From Tubiluchus corallicola (lineage: Eukaryota > Priapulida > Priapulimorpha > Priapulimorphida > Tubiluchidae), in contig JAQGDQ010000086.1 in the NCBI GenBank assembly GCA_030141605.1, forward strand, positions 121,418-181,417: a DNA stretch of 60,000 nt, in the 5' to 3' direction. Below, piece by piece: positions 26,301-37,987 of the stretch. The position numbers and the translations under genes are program-made. A model generated the notes under the pieces. The model searched no databases. It was given only the letters and a program-made list of their open reading frames with translations, and was not told the DNA's origin. Every line of letters begins with the position of its first letter. Within the stretch, counting starts at the first letter, position 1.

Positions 26301-29300
26301 AAAATACCAAGTGCTATATGGTAACTAACAGAGGAGCTTTCGTGCACAAAGCTGCCTAACTAAATTCTCAAACTGCATAGAAACATATTCAGAATGTGCG
26401 ACAACTAAAGCAGATTTCATGCAGTCTGAATCTACTGTCACCTGCCACATCTGCTTCAGATGCGTCAATCAAATCGTGACGTAATCTATCAATCGACACA
26501 CATTCTGAATGCTTACAAAAATGTCTTTAACGGTTTTCTAACTTCCTTAACATGAAGTAAGGTGTTAATTATGTTCACAGCAGTTAAACAATTAGATTTC
26601 TGGGGCAGACTATGAAAAATGAGATTTAATTTAAGGAAAAATAACTTGCATTTCTTGTTTACATTGAAACACATAATGATTGGTACTACTAGAAAACAAT
26701 TTTACTATAGTTATTGTATTAATTAAATGTTAAATGCATCATAGCCAACAAAAATTTATCAATCTGACTTACCACATCACATAAACATTTATATCTAAAC
26801 ATAAAATTTCTTGCTTTTCTAGGTACATGCAATCATTTGTTTGTTTTTTTATCATTCTCAAATAAAATTGTCACTACAGATTTACTTTAATAATAAGTTT
26901 CGCAGACCTCTCAACCCTCGGAGAAAGCAAATCTGGAGATTTTTCAGAAAACTGGATATTCCTCAAAAAACTTGGAGATTCTACATCGCAAATATAAAGC
27001 TAGATTATTTTTCACTATGGCACTGAAACTTTTTCATGAAAAAAAGCAAAACAAATGTAGTTAAATATTAAGATAGTTTTGTAATAACTTGCTAGTTGAA
27101 AACAGCACAAATAATATTGAACGTTTGCTAAGTTTTACTGTTGATCACGAGTGTTTTCGATGCAAGACGTGCTTGTTAAAGAGGCTGCTTGGATGTGGCA
27201 GCACTCTAAACTGATTCACAGAAGAAAAATTTTCTATTATTTAGTTTTACTCAGTATTATCAAAATTTATTGACTTTTGTATTAACTGTGATAAAGTAAA
27301 GATGTACAGTGAAACAATAAGAAATTAGTTAATACTGTGAGACTCACGGCAATACCGTAAGAGTTGAGAAGTCTACATTCCATAAGATTGCTACATGATA
27401 CATTAACAATTTTAAACAAAACACCACAAACGTTTGACATTATTTTTCAGAAATCTGACAATGCAAGTTAGTCGTCCAAACAAAACTAGAATGATATATT
27501 TATACAGTTTATTCATGTTTTTCAAAAAGATGCTTTTAATTGCACTTTAGAGTAAATTTTGATTTCTTTCAAGACAGAATGGAAGTATCACATTCAATTA
27601 TCTATATGATAATTCAAAAACCACTAACTTAATTAATACACTGGAGCAGGGGCGCAGCCAGGTTCTAAAGTTAGAGGGAGCAAGCGCATAAAAAAGGTGC
27701 TATGACACATACCAAATAATTTTTAATGCATTGATTATACATGTTAATTTTGTGCTTAACATGAATCCACAAGGAAGATAAACTTTTAAAGGAAATACAT
27801 AATTGTTATTTTGCATAACAAACACAAAATCATACGTATAATAAAACGTAAAGACACTGAAACTTGCCTTTGTAAAATATAATTGACAGTAGGTTTACTA
27901 CTAGACAATCGTTTGGCAAAATATAATATAACAATTCGATTTGGGGCAATTTGATCCTTCGTTCAATCAGTCAACCTTGACAAATGAGTTGCATAAATGC
28001 ACTCTCATTTCAAAACATGGGAGGCAGGTTAGTCAAATAAGTAATGATTCCATTATTGAAAAGGCACCAATTTTGAAAAATTTGCTCTGATGGAGCAGTT
28101 GCTCTCCTTGCTCCCCTGTTAGCTATACACCACTGCACTGAACTCTAAACTAAATTAATATAATGCTTTGACTTTTATCTTTTTAGTCAAAATTGGCCAT
28201 ACTAGAAAAAAGTTTCTGTTGTGACTAACAATCAAACTCAGACATGCAGTGGCATAGCTAATAGGGGAGCAAGGGGAGCAACTACTCTCCCTAGCACATT
28301 TTCAAACAGCTGGCACCTTTTCAAAATTTTTTTAACCCTTTGGTTTACTTGTACAATAAAAGTCAAATACTTTTTTATTTTTTAATTGATTATTTGAAAG
28401 AATTTTCTGAGCCTTTACTTTATTCATGTATTTTCCCCTAAAACTATTGTGTTTACAAAATTAAAATGTGTAATAAATGCATTAAAAATTATTTGACATG
28501 TATCACGAAGCCTTTTTTATGTGCTTGCTCCCCCTAACTTTAGAACCCGACTACTGGCTACCTCTCTGCAGACATTGTTATTTAATATAAAATTTTCATT
28601 TTTGTTTCTTTCTTAGCGTTCTTTCAAAGTTGTCAACAAGTTTATTGCGCATAAAAAATGAAATAGAGGACATGTAGCTTAATTTTGAATTGTTCTCTTA
28701 ATCAACTTCAAACAAAATATAGACACAAATTATATGCAAAGATTTAGAAAGACTGACATTTTCTCCAAGACTGCACTTACAAAATAGTCTAAATTGCCTA
28801 ACATAGGGATAATTAAAACATTACAAGTGGTAACTGTGACAACAACTGGAAAATGTTCCAGAAGGAAGAAGGCAAGCTTTGCGCTGCACATTTTGCATTT
28901 TCGCCAGACACATTACATACTTACTGGCTAAGCAAACAATAGCACAATACATTATTAATGCCAATCCATCAAATAAGGCTTTTAGTCAGTTAACAAGGAA
29001 AGCTATGTCACTGTAAAGGCATCTATACCACAAGTTAGCTTAAATTAGTAACATAAGTTGATAGTTTGCAGTTCCTTTTGTTATCATTATTGCAACAAGT
29101 TTACGCCACCATATCCATTCGAGAATTTTGCTTCTGTCAAGAGTTGCAAGAAAATTTCGAGCAATAGCGTTCTAACATTTCCTCACATTGAACATTACGA
29201 GATTAAATGGAGAAGAATGTAGTTTATATTGATTCGGTGTTGTCGACTCACGTCAGCCTTACTATATATATATATGCAATAACTTTAGAGTATTAGTCGT

Positions 29301-32298
29301 TGGATCTGATAACAGGATTCTGAAGGTTTTCAAATACAATCAGAAGCCTTTCAATCTTTCAAAGTGTAAAATGAGATTTTGCAAACAGGGAAACATAACC
29401 AACAAAAACTATCTTAATATATTAAATTACTGCATTTAATCGCATCTGTGGCAAGGAAACCATTTAATGCTGTCAAAACAAAATGATCATTGAGTTTAAT
29501 AGTCAAACAATATTCAAATGCAAAACCTTTAACTGTGTTAGTGCAATTCCTATTTCTAAGGAATTACAGTACCTGGTTGCTCAGGTTTTGCAGGCTCCTC
29601 GGGTGATTTCACAGCTTCTTCATCATCATTGCTTCCTCGCAATGTTTTAGTGGAGTCTATGTCTTCTGTAGCTGGCTGTTTAAGCTATAGAAGACCATAA
29701 AGCATTAACTTTAATGGCTGACTGTTAGTTTCAGTTGGCGCTAATCAAGTAAGCAATAGTATTCTTCCAACAGTTTAGTATTAGGCTACGGACAAGTTTT
29801 GTATCTATCCGAATGCTCTAAAAATCACTTTGCTTGTGTAAATTTCTTCAGTTTCATTTTATAATTATCATGATTCATAATCAAACGTACCTAAGATGTC
29901 ACAATAAATATATGAACAATTTATGATTAAAATGCAGAACTGCGATATTACACAATTTTATCAGTGTGCAATACACTTGATAATACAAATAAATACTGTA
30001 TTGTTTGATGTTAGTCAAGTAGTAATTAATTTGATGCTTACTGCAGCAACTTCCAGTACTTCAGCTGGACTAGCAACACCTTTTGTCTCGTCTGAAAAGA
30101 ATTTATATTGAGCATTGAAAGATTTATAACTAAAAATAGAAACATAATTTGCACAGTATGCAATTAACTGAAAATTACGACTTTTTGTGACTCTGTAAAT
30201 CAATAGAAAATTATGGTTTATGTTAATATTTTTGTAAAGTGTGGAATGTGGATATTGTTATAACCTGAATAACAGCACAGTCAATTTAAAGCCTTAATAG
30301 AAATTATGGAACAAATGCTGCTGATTTTTTATCAATCAATATGTTTGGCAAATCACAACAATGAAGACATAGCAACTAAACAAATGATGCAAATGACCTA
30401 GCTTTTGCTGCAAGGCATATTTATTCAAAAGGACATTGCTTGTTATACACATTTACATGCAGTGCCAATAACATAACCCAATAACAATCAATAATTATTG
30501 ACTGCAACTAAGTATACGCGTAGTCAAACCATTTCTAAAGTCATAACATGAGCCTGCTAATGGTACGCGAAAGTGTAACAAAGAAAAATAATGTTCTGTC
30601 AATATTTATAGAGCCAGGTGTAATCACTCTTAAGTAAGACCCAACCTGGTTACCATGGGAACATAATATGTTTGTACACTGACTGACATAAAGACATACC
30701 ACAAACTAATATAAAAAAATAGTTTCCATTTTGGAGTGTTTTTGTAACAATTTCAGACAGTAAATTTAGCTTCAACAATACTTAAATAAAATCTTGATTT
30801 CGTCATTTCTATTTTATCTGAATTCATGAAAAAAAGCATAACACTGCTGTCAAGACTAGGTTAATGGAGAACAATAATTATTATGTTTAGGACTGCCATA
30901 ATTATGCAATATATAAGCCTAACTAACTTAAACCTTTATGAAAAAGAATGCGCCCAGCAGAGGATGATGCAAAAACAGCAGTGAAGTTCCAGTTGCAATA
31001 TTAGTAATAATGCACACCATTCCGCAACAAAACTGTTACACAGCAACATTCCCATAACCAACTTGAAATTTATTTGCTGAATTCAAATCATTAATCAACT
31101 CACTGTTAAATCAATACTTTAATACGTATGATTCTGAATCATGTTGAGTGCCAATTTGCAAACAAAACAGCACCAAGTTTAGGAAAATTCAGGTGTATCC
31201 AACTATTAGCACACTAGCTTTCAAGCATGGCATGAATTTCATTTTTCCAATTTATAGATAATATTTACCAAAAAAAGTACGGCATTAAGAGTTTGATATT
31301 AAAGCAAAACTGATATCAGTATTTCATAACAGTTTCATCATGTGATATGTTGATCGTCCTATGCACTCACAGAGCTCTATAACTATGAAAAAGGTATAAC
31401 TTCCCTGCACAAACTAGGCATGGACAAGAGTAGGCTGGTTTCTAACAATTGCACCTGCAGCTCAAATGGAAATCTTTCAAATGAAATAAATTAGATTATT
31501 AGAAAGTTTGGTATTCAACTCTCAGCTTAATTTTTTTGATTCCTTAGACAGTAAGGAAAGCTGGTTACTGTATTATAATTTTAAAAATAAAATGAGTGCA
31601 AACAGCTCGCGATAAAATTGACATTTCATCATTTCAAGACAGAGAATAGTGGTCCTGTAACAGCTAGCAAATTAGCAACATTATCAGTAAAGAAAACAAA
31701 TGCTAAGCAGCAGTAATTAATTGTGCTTAATAATTACTGGATATATATGAGCAAATATTAATGGGGTCAGCAGTTAACATACATTACTAACAACAATGGC
31801 CTTGTAGCATAACGCTAATGCACTTTTCACAGGCCCTTCGTGTTTGAAAATATTTGTAATACAGGAACATTCTTAATTATAATTTCTTGATAAACAGTAT
31901 TTTAATAGTGTAATATAATAGAGTATACTCTAATATTACTTTAATGAGGAATGAGGATGTCAAGCTACGTTACAGACAGTTCAATAATTTTGAATAAACA
32001 CAATGATCTACTAAATAAGAATAAACAGTATGCGAAAAAAAGTCCACCTTGACCTCAGGAAACTGGCAATATACCATATTTGGTAATATAATCAAAAGTA
32101 ACTATGCAAATAAATGTAAAGCAAAAAATTACTATTTAAATGATTACCAGCAGTCTTTGGCACATCATTTTGTCCTGCTTTTTGTTGTTCTTTGGGAACT
32201 TGTGCTGACTCGCCAGCAGTCGTACCAGGTGCTTGAACTGCATCTTTAGCCGATTCCTGATCGTTGGATTTCTTTTTAGAGCTAGAAGCACAGCCCAT
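14305..32298 (-). CDS. Unrecognised large acidic, probably acylated protein with RPEL motif (12 exons)
   Basis: Exons in transcript order: 32148-32298, 30042-30091, 29573-29684, 21527-26161, 20449-20493, 20086-20166, 19836-19898, 18138-18239 (or 18159-18239), 17899-17979, 17138-17209, 15680-15790 and 14305-14342 (TAA). Together they encode about 1,846 residues. The N-terminus MGCASSSKKK has Gly2, Cys3 and a basic run, the pattern of N-myristoylation plus palmitoylation, so membrane attachment is likely. The 4.6 kb exon is rich in Asp, Glu, Ser, Asn and His, and holds two families of tandem repeats. Exon 6 carries an RPEL-type motif. Nearly every junction is phase 1, so the small 3' exons can be skipped without a frameshift. 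The C-terminus reads EEPVNKS. I recognise no enzyme domain and no overall homologue. Splice sites are canonical except weak donors at 19835 and 18137. The model is by eye; exon inclusion may vary. Confidence 0.8.
18138..18239 (-). CDS. Gene 3 cassette exon with two in-frame donors
   Basis: The exon starts GETKDLPEVD after a TTGCAG acceptor. Two donors are possible: GTGAGA after 18159 (81-bp exon) or GTTAAA after 18138 (102-bp exon). Both leave phase 1. The optional 21 bases encode GETKEPT, a near copy of the exon start, and the same GTGARACAAAAG bases serve as exon start in one place and donor in the other. Confidence 0.65.
20086..20166 (-). CDS. Gene 3 cassette exon encoding a PHACTR-type RPEL motif
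   Basis: This 81-bp phase-1 exon encodes VLERQISTRSRKEDLIERGI followed by LKPEQEGG. It resembles the first RPEL motif of vertebrate PHACTR proteins (LERKIS-R-REEL--RGVLK), with the Arg, the acidic-Leu pair and the R-G-I-L end in place. RPEL motifs bind G-actin; the Pro of the name is Ser here. The preceding 45-bp exon (20449-20493) ends ENSIQ, just before it. Confidence 0.75.
21527..26161 (-). CDS. Gene 3 giant exon, acidic repeat-rich
   Basis: One uninterrupted frame of about 1,544 codons in AT-rich DNA, which cannot be chance. It enters in phase 1 after a TTGCAG acceptor at 26162 and leaves in phase 1 at a strong GTAG/GTGAGA donor. The frame runs on into the intron to 21441, so the last 28 codons of the open frame are probably not coding. 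Near the N-terminal end are the 28-residue repeats; in the second half are four long degenerate repeats. A middle part, around 24800-25260, is less acidic, with strands such as HIIQIGSRQFKVDLSVPVI, and may be the only folded region. Confidence 0.9.
22390..23990 (-). repeat. Four degenerate long repeats (about 115-155 residues) in gene 3
   Basis: Units begin near 23987, 23642, 23223 and 22757 with NQCEIRIQSP, NQCEVRTQSP, NQHEIVTQSP and NQCEIKKQPP. Shared landmarks follow in each: a PHxxxDxxAC motif, a short acidic linker, KETV or DNHRET, TDSGSxHxLSLxDN and an LEQ or SEQ end. Spacing is about 345, 419 and 466 bp because some units carry an extra tail (SNMNxSMxNTNSxKNxFSE). Confidence 0.9.
25576..25911 (-). 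repeat. Four identical 84-bp tandem repeats in coding sequence
   Basis: The block starting aatcagatcataattttcg recurs at 25581, 25665, 25749 and 25833, exactly 84 bp apart, with no differences that I can see. Each unit encodes 28 residues, from DSGTSDENPAS through NEANQNENYDLIMD. Being in frame and a multiple of three, copy number can change without breaking the gene. Confidence 0.95.
27647..28135 (+). mobile_element. hAT-like MITE, copy A
   Basis: Starts CAGGGGCGCAGCCAGG and ends TTAGCTATACACCACTG, imperfect terminal inverted repeats with CAGNGG tips. Flanked by cactggag and cactgaac, a decayed 8-bp target duplication typical of hAT. It lies in the intron between the third exon and giant exon of gene 3 and has no coding capacity. 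Confidence 0.8.
28247..28568 (-). mobile_element. hAT-like MITE, copy B (opposite orientation)
   Basis: Reverse-complement relative of copy A: it begins CAGTGGCATAGCTAATAG and ends GGCTACCTCTCTG. Flanking octamers cagacatg and cagacatt agree at seven of eight bases. It shares with copy A the segments around GGTTCTAAAGTTAG and AAATAATTTTTAATGCATT, and lacks about 170 bp of the interior. The two copies could form a hairpin in the gene 3 pre-mRNA. Confidence 0.82.
32148..32298 (-). CDS. Gene 3 first coding exon with dual acylation signal
   Basis: Begins MGCASSSKKKSNDQESAKD and ends in phase 1 before GTAATC. Gly2 with a Ser/Ala-rich position 5-6 fits N-myristoyltransferase, Cys3 could be palmitoylated, and the Lys run could bind acidic lipids. 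These roles are inferred from motif rules. The rest of the exon is hydrophilic and Gln/Ala/Pro rich. Confidence 0.8.
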
Positions 32299-32797
32299 TT
32301 TATCAGTTCACCGGAAAACAAAAATAAAGAGGTACCATAATTGATTGGATGGCATAGTAAAGTTTCCTTCGAGAGATTACAACACATTAATAAGTAGCAT
32401 TACGTAGTGTAAAGTCTTTAAACTTCTGCTGGCAAAATTTACTTGATAGTATTGCGAGGACTCAATAACTGCGTTGCAAAACAGTAGAAAAACCTGCAGT
32501 GCAATTGTTTGTAGCCGCGCTCTATCGGTTGCCCGTAGCAACAGGCTGTACGGTTGCTATTAAATTAAAAACTAATGATTCAGTCAAGTAAAATACTGTG
32601 TTATTTCATTACAGCTTAAAATCTATTGTTAAAACATATATTTCCGATATAATTGCACTGTATTTTACTATTGTACCAAAATTTATTTTAGTGTATTAAA
32701 TAAAATTAACAAAAACTAACATTTGAGCATTTTGACTAGGAGATGGCAGCACCTACCCTGGCTCACCCTCCGTCGTATACGAGAGGTAGGTGTAGGA

Positions 32798-34113
32798 CGC
32801 CGAGTAATCCACTAGCCGAAGTAGGGCACTTCCGGTAAAACGCATGTGCTAAATTTGCGGAAAAGCAGTGTCGTACATAGGCCGCCCAAGTAGGATAGTG
32901 GCGATTTCTGTCGAGAATTTTGACATAATGAAACGTAAAATTAAATTTGTTTAAAAAAACTAACTTCATAGTAATGATGGATATTCCTTGACAATTTACA
33001 AATGCATTTTTTACAACAATATCATCATTATTATCAGCTCCATTAATAATTATCATCATAACATTAAACTAAGTATCTAATGCTTTAAAGAGAGAAACTA
33101 TGTAAGGCACATAGCTCACTAGCCCGTTTACTTAGTAGAAAACAATTATTTGTACAAGAGGTAGTGAAAGGGATCACCTGTCTGTGAAGCGAGACAAAAT
33201 AAAAATGATATACCTTAAGCAAATTTTTGATTCGCCTAAAGAGTGGGCTTATTTAGCTTCAAACAGATTAATATTGAAGCCAAATTTAATATTGGCCATC
33301 TTACTAATTCAATTTAATTTATTTATTAACTCCGCAACAATTATCAAAATACAGTATTAGGAATACATGCAATATTATGTAACAAAGGAGAAGAGCAGCG
33401 AAGAACCCGTAGGTTATCTAGTCAGCCACCCTTTAATAGCTAGGATTAAATAAAATTAATTTTGGCACCGTTCTCAATTTAGTTGACGTGTGTAATTGGC
33501 AATTAAATGATGGAAAACGCAGTACTGTAGAACATTATAATTTGAATAACCAAAAATTTACAATTCTAAAATACTGTGAATATACGAAGCAAACAAAATA
33601 AAAATAACTTAAGATTTTTAACATAACAGAAAATCGATAATGTGAGCATTAACTAAACAATACGGCAAAAAACAGCAGAATGTTCAACCAAAGATGTTCA
33701 TAAAAGAATATAATAAATCAAACCAAGGAAAAATAAAGTAAATATAAATCATACAAAACAAAACAAAAAAACAGATAAGAAAAAAACAAAACTGAAACAA
33801 ACTGTTGTAAAATAACATCAACGACTGAAGCTGTCGAGAAAGAGAATATAATAAATTAAACCATCGAAAAACTAAATCAACTGTAAATAAGTCAAAATGA
33901 AATCAAAATATAGCAAAAACTTAAAGAAAACCTTGTAGTGTTGTAACATTGAAAAAAATATATAGATTTTCCAAGTACATAAGTAAAATATCTCATTCAT
34001 TTGAATCCTGCAATAAGTTGTTTTTTATAGTTTAGAATGAACTTGTTGTAGTTACTTGACTTTAATTGATGTGATAATGAATTCCACAGCAAAGATCCTT
34101 GGTGTTTTAAAAG

Positions 34114-34149
<36 letters not shown>

Positions 34150-34465
34150 AATTTAATATATATTTATATTTAATAACTCAAAATAGGATTCTTTTATTTT
34201 ACCAGCTGTATAATAAATTATTATATTTTATTAAATTATAATAAAACGATTTTGACGTTTTCAATTATTATTATTAAATAAAAAAAGATAACGGGTGCTG
34301 CCAGTACGGTTAACGACTTAATTCCCGACCTGTCTCTAGTGTCCTGCTTGGGCAGCCCATGTACGACGCATCTTACTTAGGCAGCCCATATACTACGCGT
34401 CCTACTTGGGCTAGCCCATGTACGCTAATTGTCCTACTTCGGCTAGTGGGTTACTCGGCGCCCAA
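32798..34465. repeat. Foldback element with GC-rich arms and AT-rich core
   Basis: The left arm (32798-32905) holds CGCCGAGTAATCCACTAGCC and further in GTCGTACATAGGCCGCCC. The right arm (34343-34465) holds their reverse complements in mirrored order. The right arm carries three tandem units of about 29 bp around TACTTGGGCAGCCCATGTAC; the left arm has one. The 1.4 kb core is AT-rich without a coding frame. No target duplication is clear. Confidence 0.75.
34118..34144. repeat. (AT)n microsatellite
   Basis: An uninterrupted TA dinucleotide run of about 26 bp within the AT-rich core of the foldback element. Confidence 0.9.
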
Positions 34466-34769
34466 GAGTAGGTTTGTTGAGTGTGCTCCAAGGCAAGGCG
34501 ATTGGACCCATTCCAATTATAAGACCGAAATGGTTAGTCTTGTAATGCATTGTGGTTGTGAACACAATATAAATTGTAGGTGCAATTAATTAACGTTCCG
34601 CAAGAATGGCAAGTTATCCATGTCAACGGTAGATTCTTGTTTTAGGCCTATATTTATTATAATTATAAATATAGCATAGATTAATACTAGTAATAGTATT
34701 AATAAATAATAGTATTAGTAATAGTATAATGTAAGTGCGCGAGGCTTTTACACATCAAGGCTCTATATG

Positions 34770-35088
34770 TGTGTGTGTGCGTGGGTGTGTGTGAATGGCA
34801 ACAGTGCACAGCTACATAACAAGAGGTTAGCTGAAAAGTAATTAAAGTAAATGTAAGGTAAGATGCTTTACTGTACGGTGCATAGCAGCTTCCACGATTT
34901 TTATACTTATAATATAGGTAAGATTTTAGGTAAATTTGGTTATCTAAATGAGAAAAGGCTTGTTAGAACAGACTTTGCCATTAAAAGGCGTACAATTAAT
35001 TACGTGATCTCCTTTTCAATGGTAACTTCAACTAGCATACTCTACACTCTGTTACAGTATGCAAGAGAATTTAACATTGTTTCCATTT
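34770..35088 (+). repeat. Direct repeat, copy 1 (~310 bp)
   Basis: Starts in a short (GT)n run, then GTGAATGGCAACAGTGCACA, and ends AACATTGTTTCCATT. It matches the second copy 1,031 bp downstream along its whole length, with scattered substitutions and small indels. Confidence 0.9.
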
Positions 35089-35155
35089 GAAAAAAAACCG
35101 AACACCTGCATACTTGCAGTCCCATATGCAATAAATAATTTTAAACTTTCCAAAA

Positions 35156-35420
35156 GAAAAAGATGATTCCTGAAGAACTGAAGAAAAATAACAAGACGAA
35201 CCTGAAGAAAAAGAAGAAGTAGAACAACAACAGATAGACAGAGACAACAATTAAGGGCAAAAAGAACATGAACAAAAAAGAGCAAAAAGAAGAAGAAGAA
35301 GAAAATTAAAAAGAAGAACAACACAACAGCAGTAGACAGACAGAGAAACAGAACAACAACAACAACTACCACAAGAAAAGGAACAAGAAGAAGAAGAAAG
35401 AGAGCAAGAAAATTACGATG
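35156..35420 (+). repeat. Purine-rich low-complexity tract
   Basis: Mostly GAA, AAG and CAA triplets with few pyrimidines for about 260 bp. The reverse strand is open for 140 codons but is Leu/Phe/Val low complexity, so I read it as simple-sequence DNA and not a gene. Confidence 0.75.
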
Positions 35421-35799
35421 ATGGTAGTGATGATGGTGACGGTTTGATAGTTTGATAGGTAGTGATGATGTCATTTAGTAAGATTAATAAAAATAGCTGG
35501 AAAATATAATAAAAATAAGCATATCTAATTTTTGTATTGAAAGCAATTTATTTTTTTTACAAGTTGACCAGCTAACAACTTAACATACACGAAAAACAGA
35601 TATGTAGGCCTGTAATTAATTATTGTATGATACGACACAAACTCCCGTGGCTACAACTCATAATAATCATAAATTATGCAACGAAACTAAAAATACAGGT
35701 TAAGGGCCACATACGTCACTGCTCAATAGCGATTGCGCATTAGTGTGTAAACACTTATTCATGTTCGAGCTTCTTGCGTGTTGTTTTGTGTGTGTATGT

Positions 35800-36115
35800 G
35801 TGTGTGCGCGCGTGCGTGTGTGTGAATGGCAACAGTGCACAGCTACATAACAAGAGGTTAGCCGAAAGGTAATTGAAGTAAATGTCAGGTAACATGCTTT
35901 ACTGTACGGTTCATAGCAGCTTCCATGATTTTTATACTTATAGATAAGAATTTAGGTAAATTTGGGTATCTAAATGCGAAGAGGCTTGTTAGAACAGACT
36001 TTGCCAGAAAAAGGGTGTACAATTAATTACGTGATCTCCTTTTCTTTGGTAGCTTCAACAAGCATGCTTTACACTCTGTAACAGTATGCGAGAGAATTTA
36101 ACATTGTTTCCATTC
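35800..36115 (+). repeat. Direct repeat, copy 2 (~310 bp)
   Basis: Second copy of the sequence at 34770-35088, again starting at a (GT)n run. It is closer to the GALT gene. Between the copies lie about 710 bp of unrelated sequence including the purine tract. The copies could be a segmental duplication or the ends of an unrecognised element. Confidence 0.9.
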
Positions 36116-36910
36116 CATAACATATTGAGAATCTTTATCTTTCTTCAAGGATTCTACTTGTTGACAACCATTATTGCGTATTGTTTTCCTGTAATATCCT
36201 AATATTTTGCTATTATTATTCCTTAATACACATTGTTTACGTATTACTTATCACATGCATGCTGAGTTTGTTGGCACAGAAATAAGTGAGCTGTTGTTTC
36301 TTGCTCTTTATTACACACTTCATTTAATTAGCAATAAGATGTCACCATTTTGGTTATGAAAATGCCTTTTTAGAGTGTATAAGCATCTAAATTTATCTTT
36401 GGTGAAATTAGTTTAATCGCTTTGCCAACCTTGGTTCATTTCAGTGTGAGACAATAAAACTCTTACACTAACCAGCAACGCAACATTACTGCAGAAATAT
36501 TGATAGAGCTAGGTAAGAATTAGTATGGCAATACTGATATCAACTGGTAACAGCTACTGTCAGTAAGAGTTTTGCACTAGTTATTACAACAGCTTAATAA
36601 CTAGTGAGTAAGTACAAAGAAAGATAATGAATCACTTTTTAAAATTTCAGTTATACAGTACAGTTATAAGGCATTATACTTATTAATTTTGCAGGAATGA
36701 GTGTCAACACTGTTGGGAACTGAAAGCGGTCCTAGACCTGCTGTTTATAATGTGAGAATCTGTGTACATGTACAGTCCTCTGATGGCTTTCTTCAAATAG
36801 CAGTTAAAGCCAGCTTAGTACAGGATTTCCAAATTTCAAATCACCTAGGCGCTACAGGTACCTGCTCTTTTTGACTGCACTTTGAGCTGAAATTGATTGG
36901 AATTGTATGA

Positions 36911-37987
<1,077 letters not shown>

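Noticed and set aside
35052-35474. 140-codon minus-strand frame rich in Leu, Val and Phe
   Set aside because: It is the complement of a purine-rich simple-sequence tract. The apparent membrane protein is a composition artefact.
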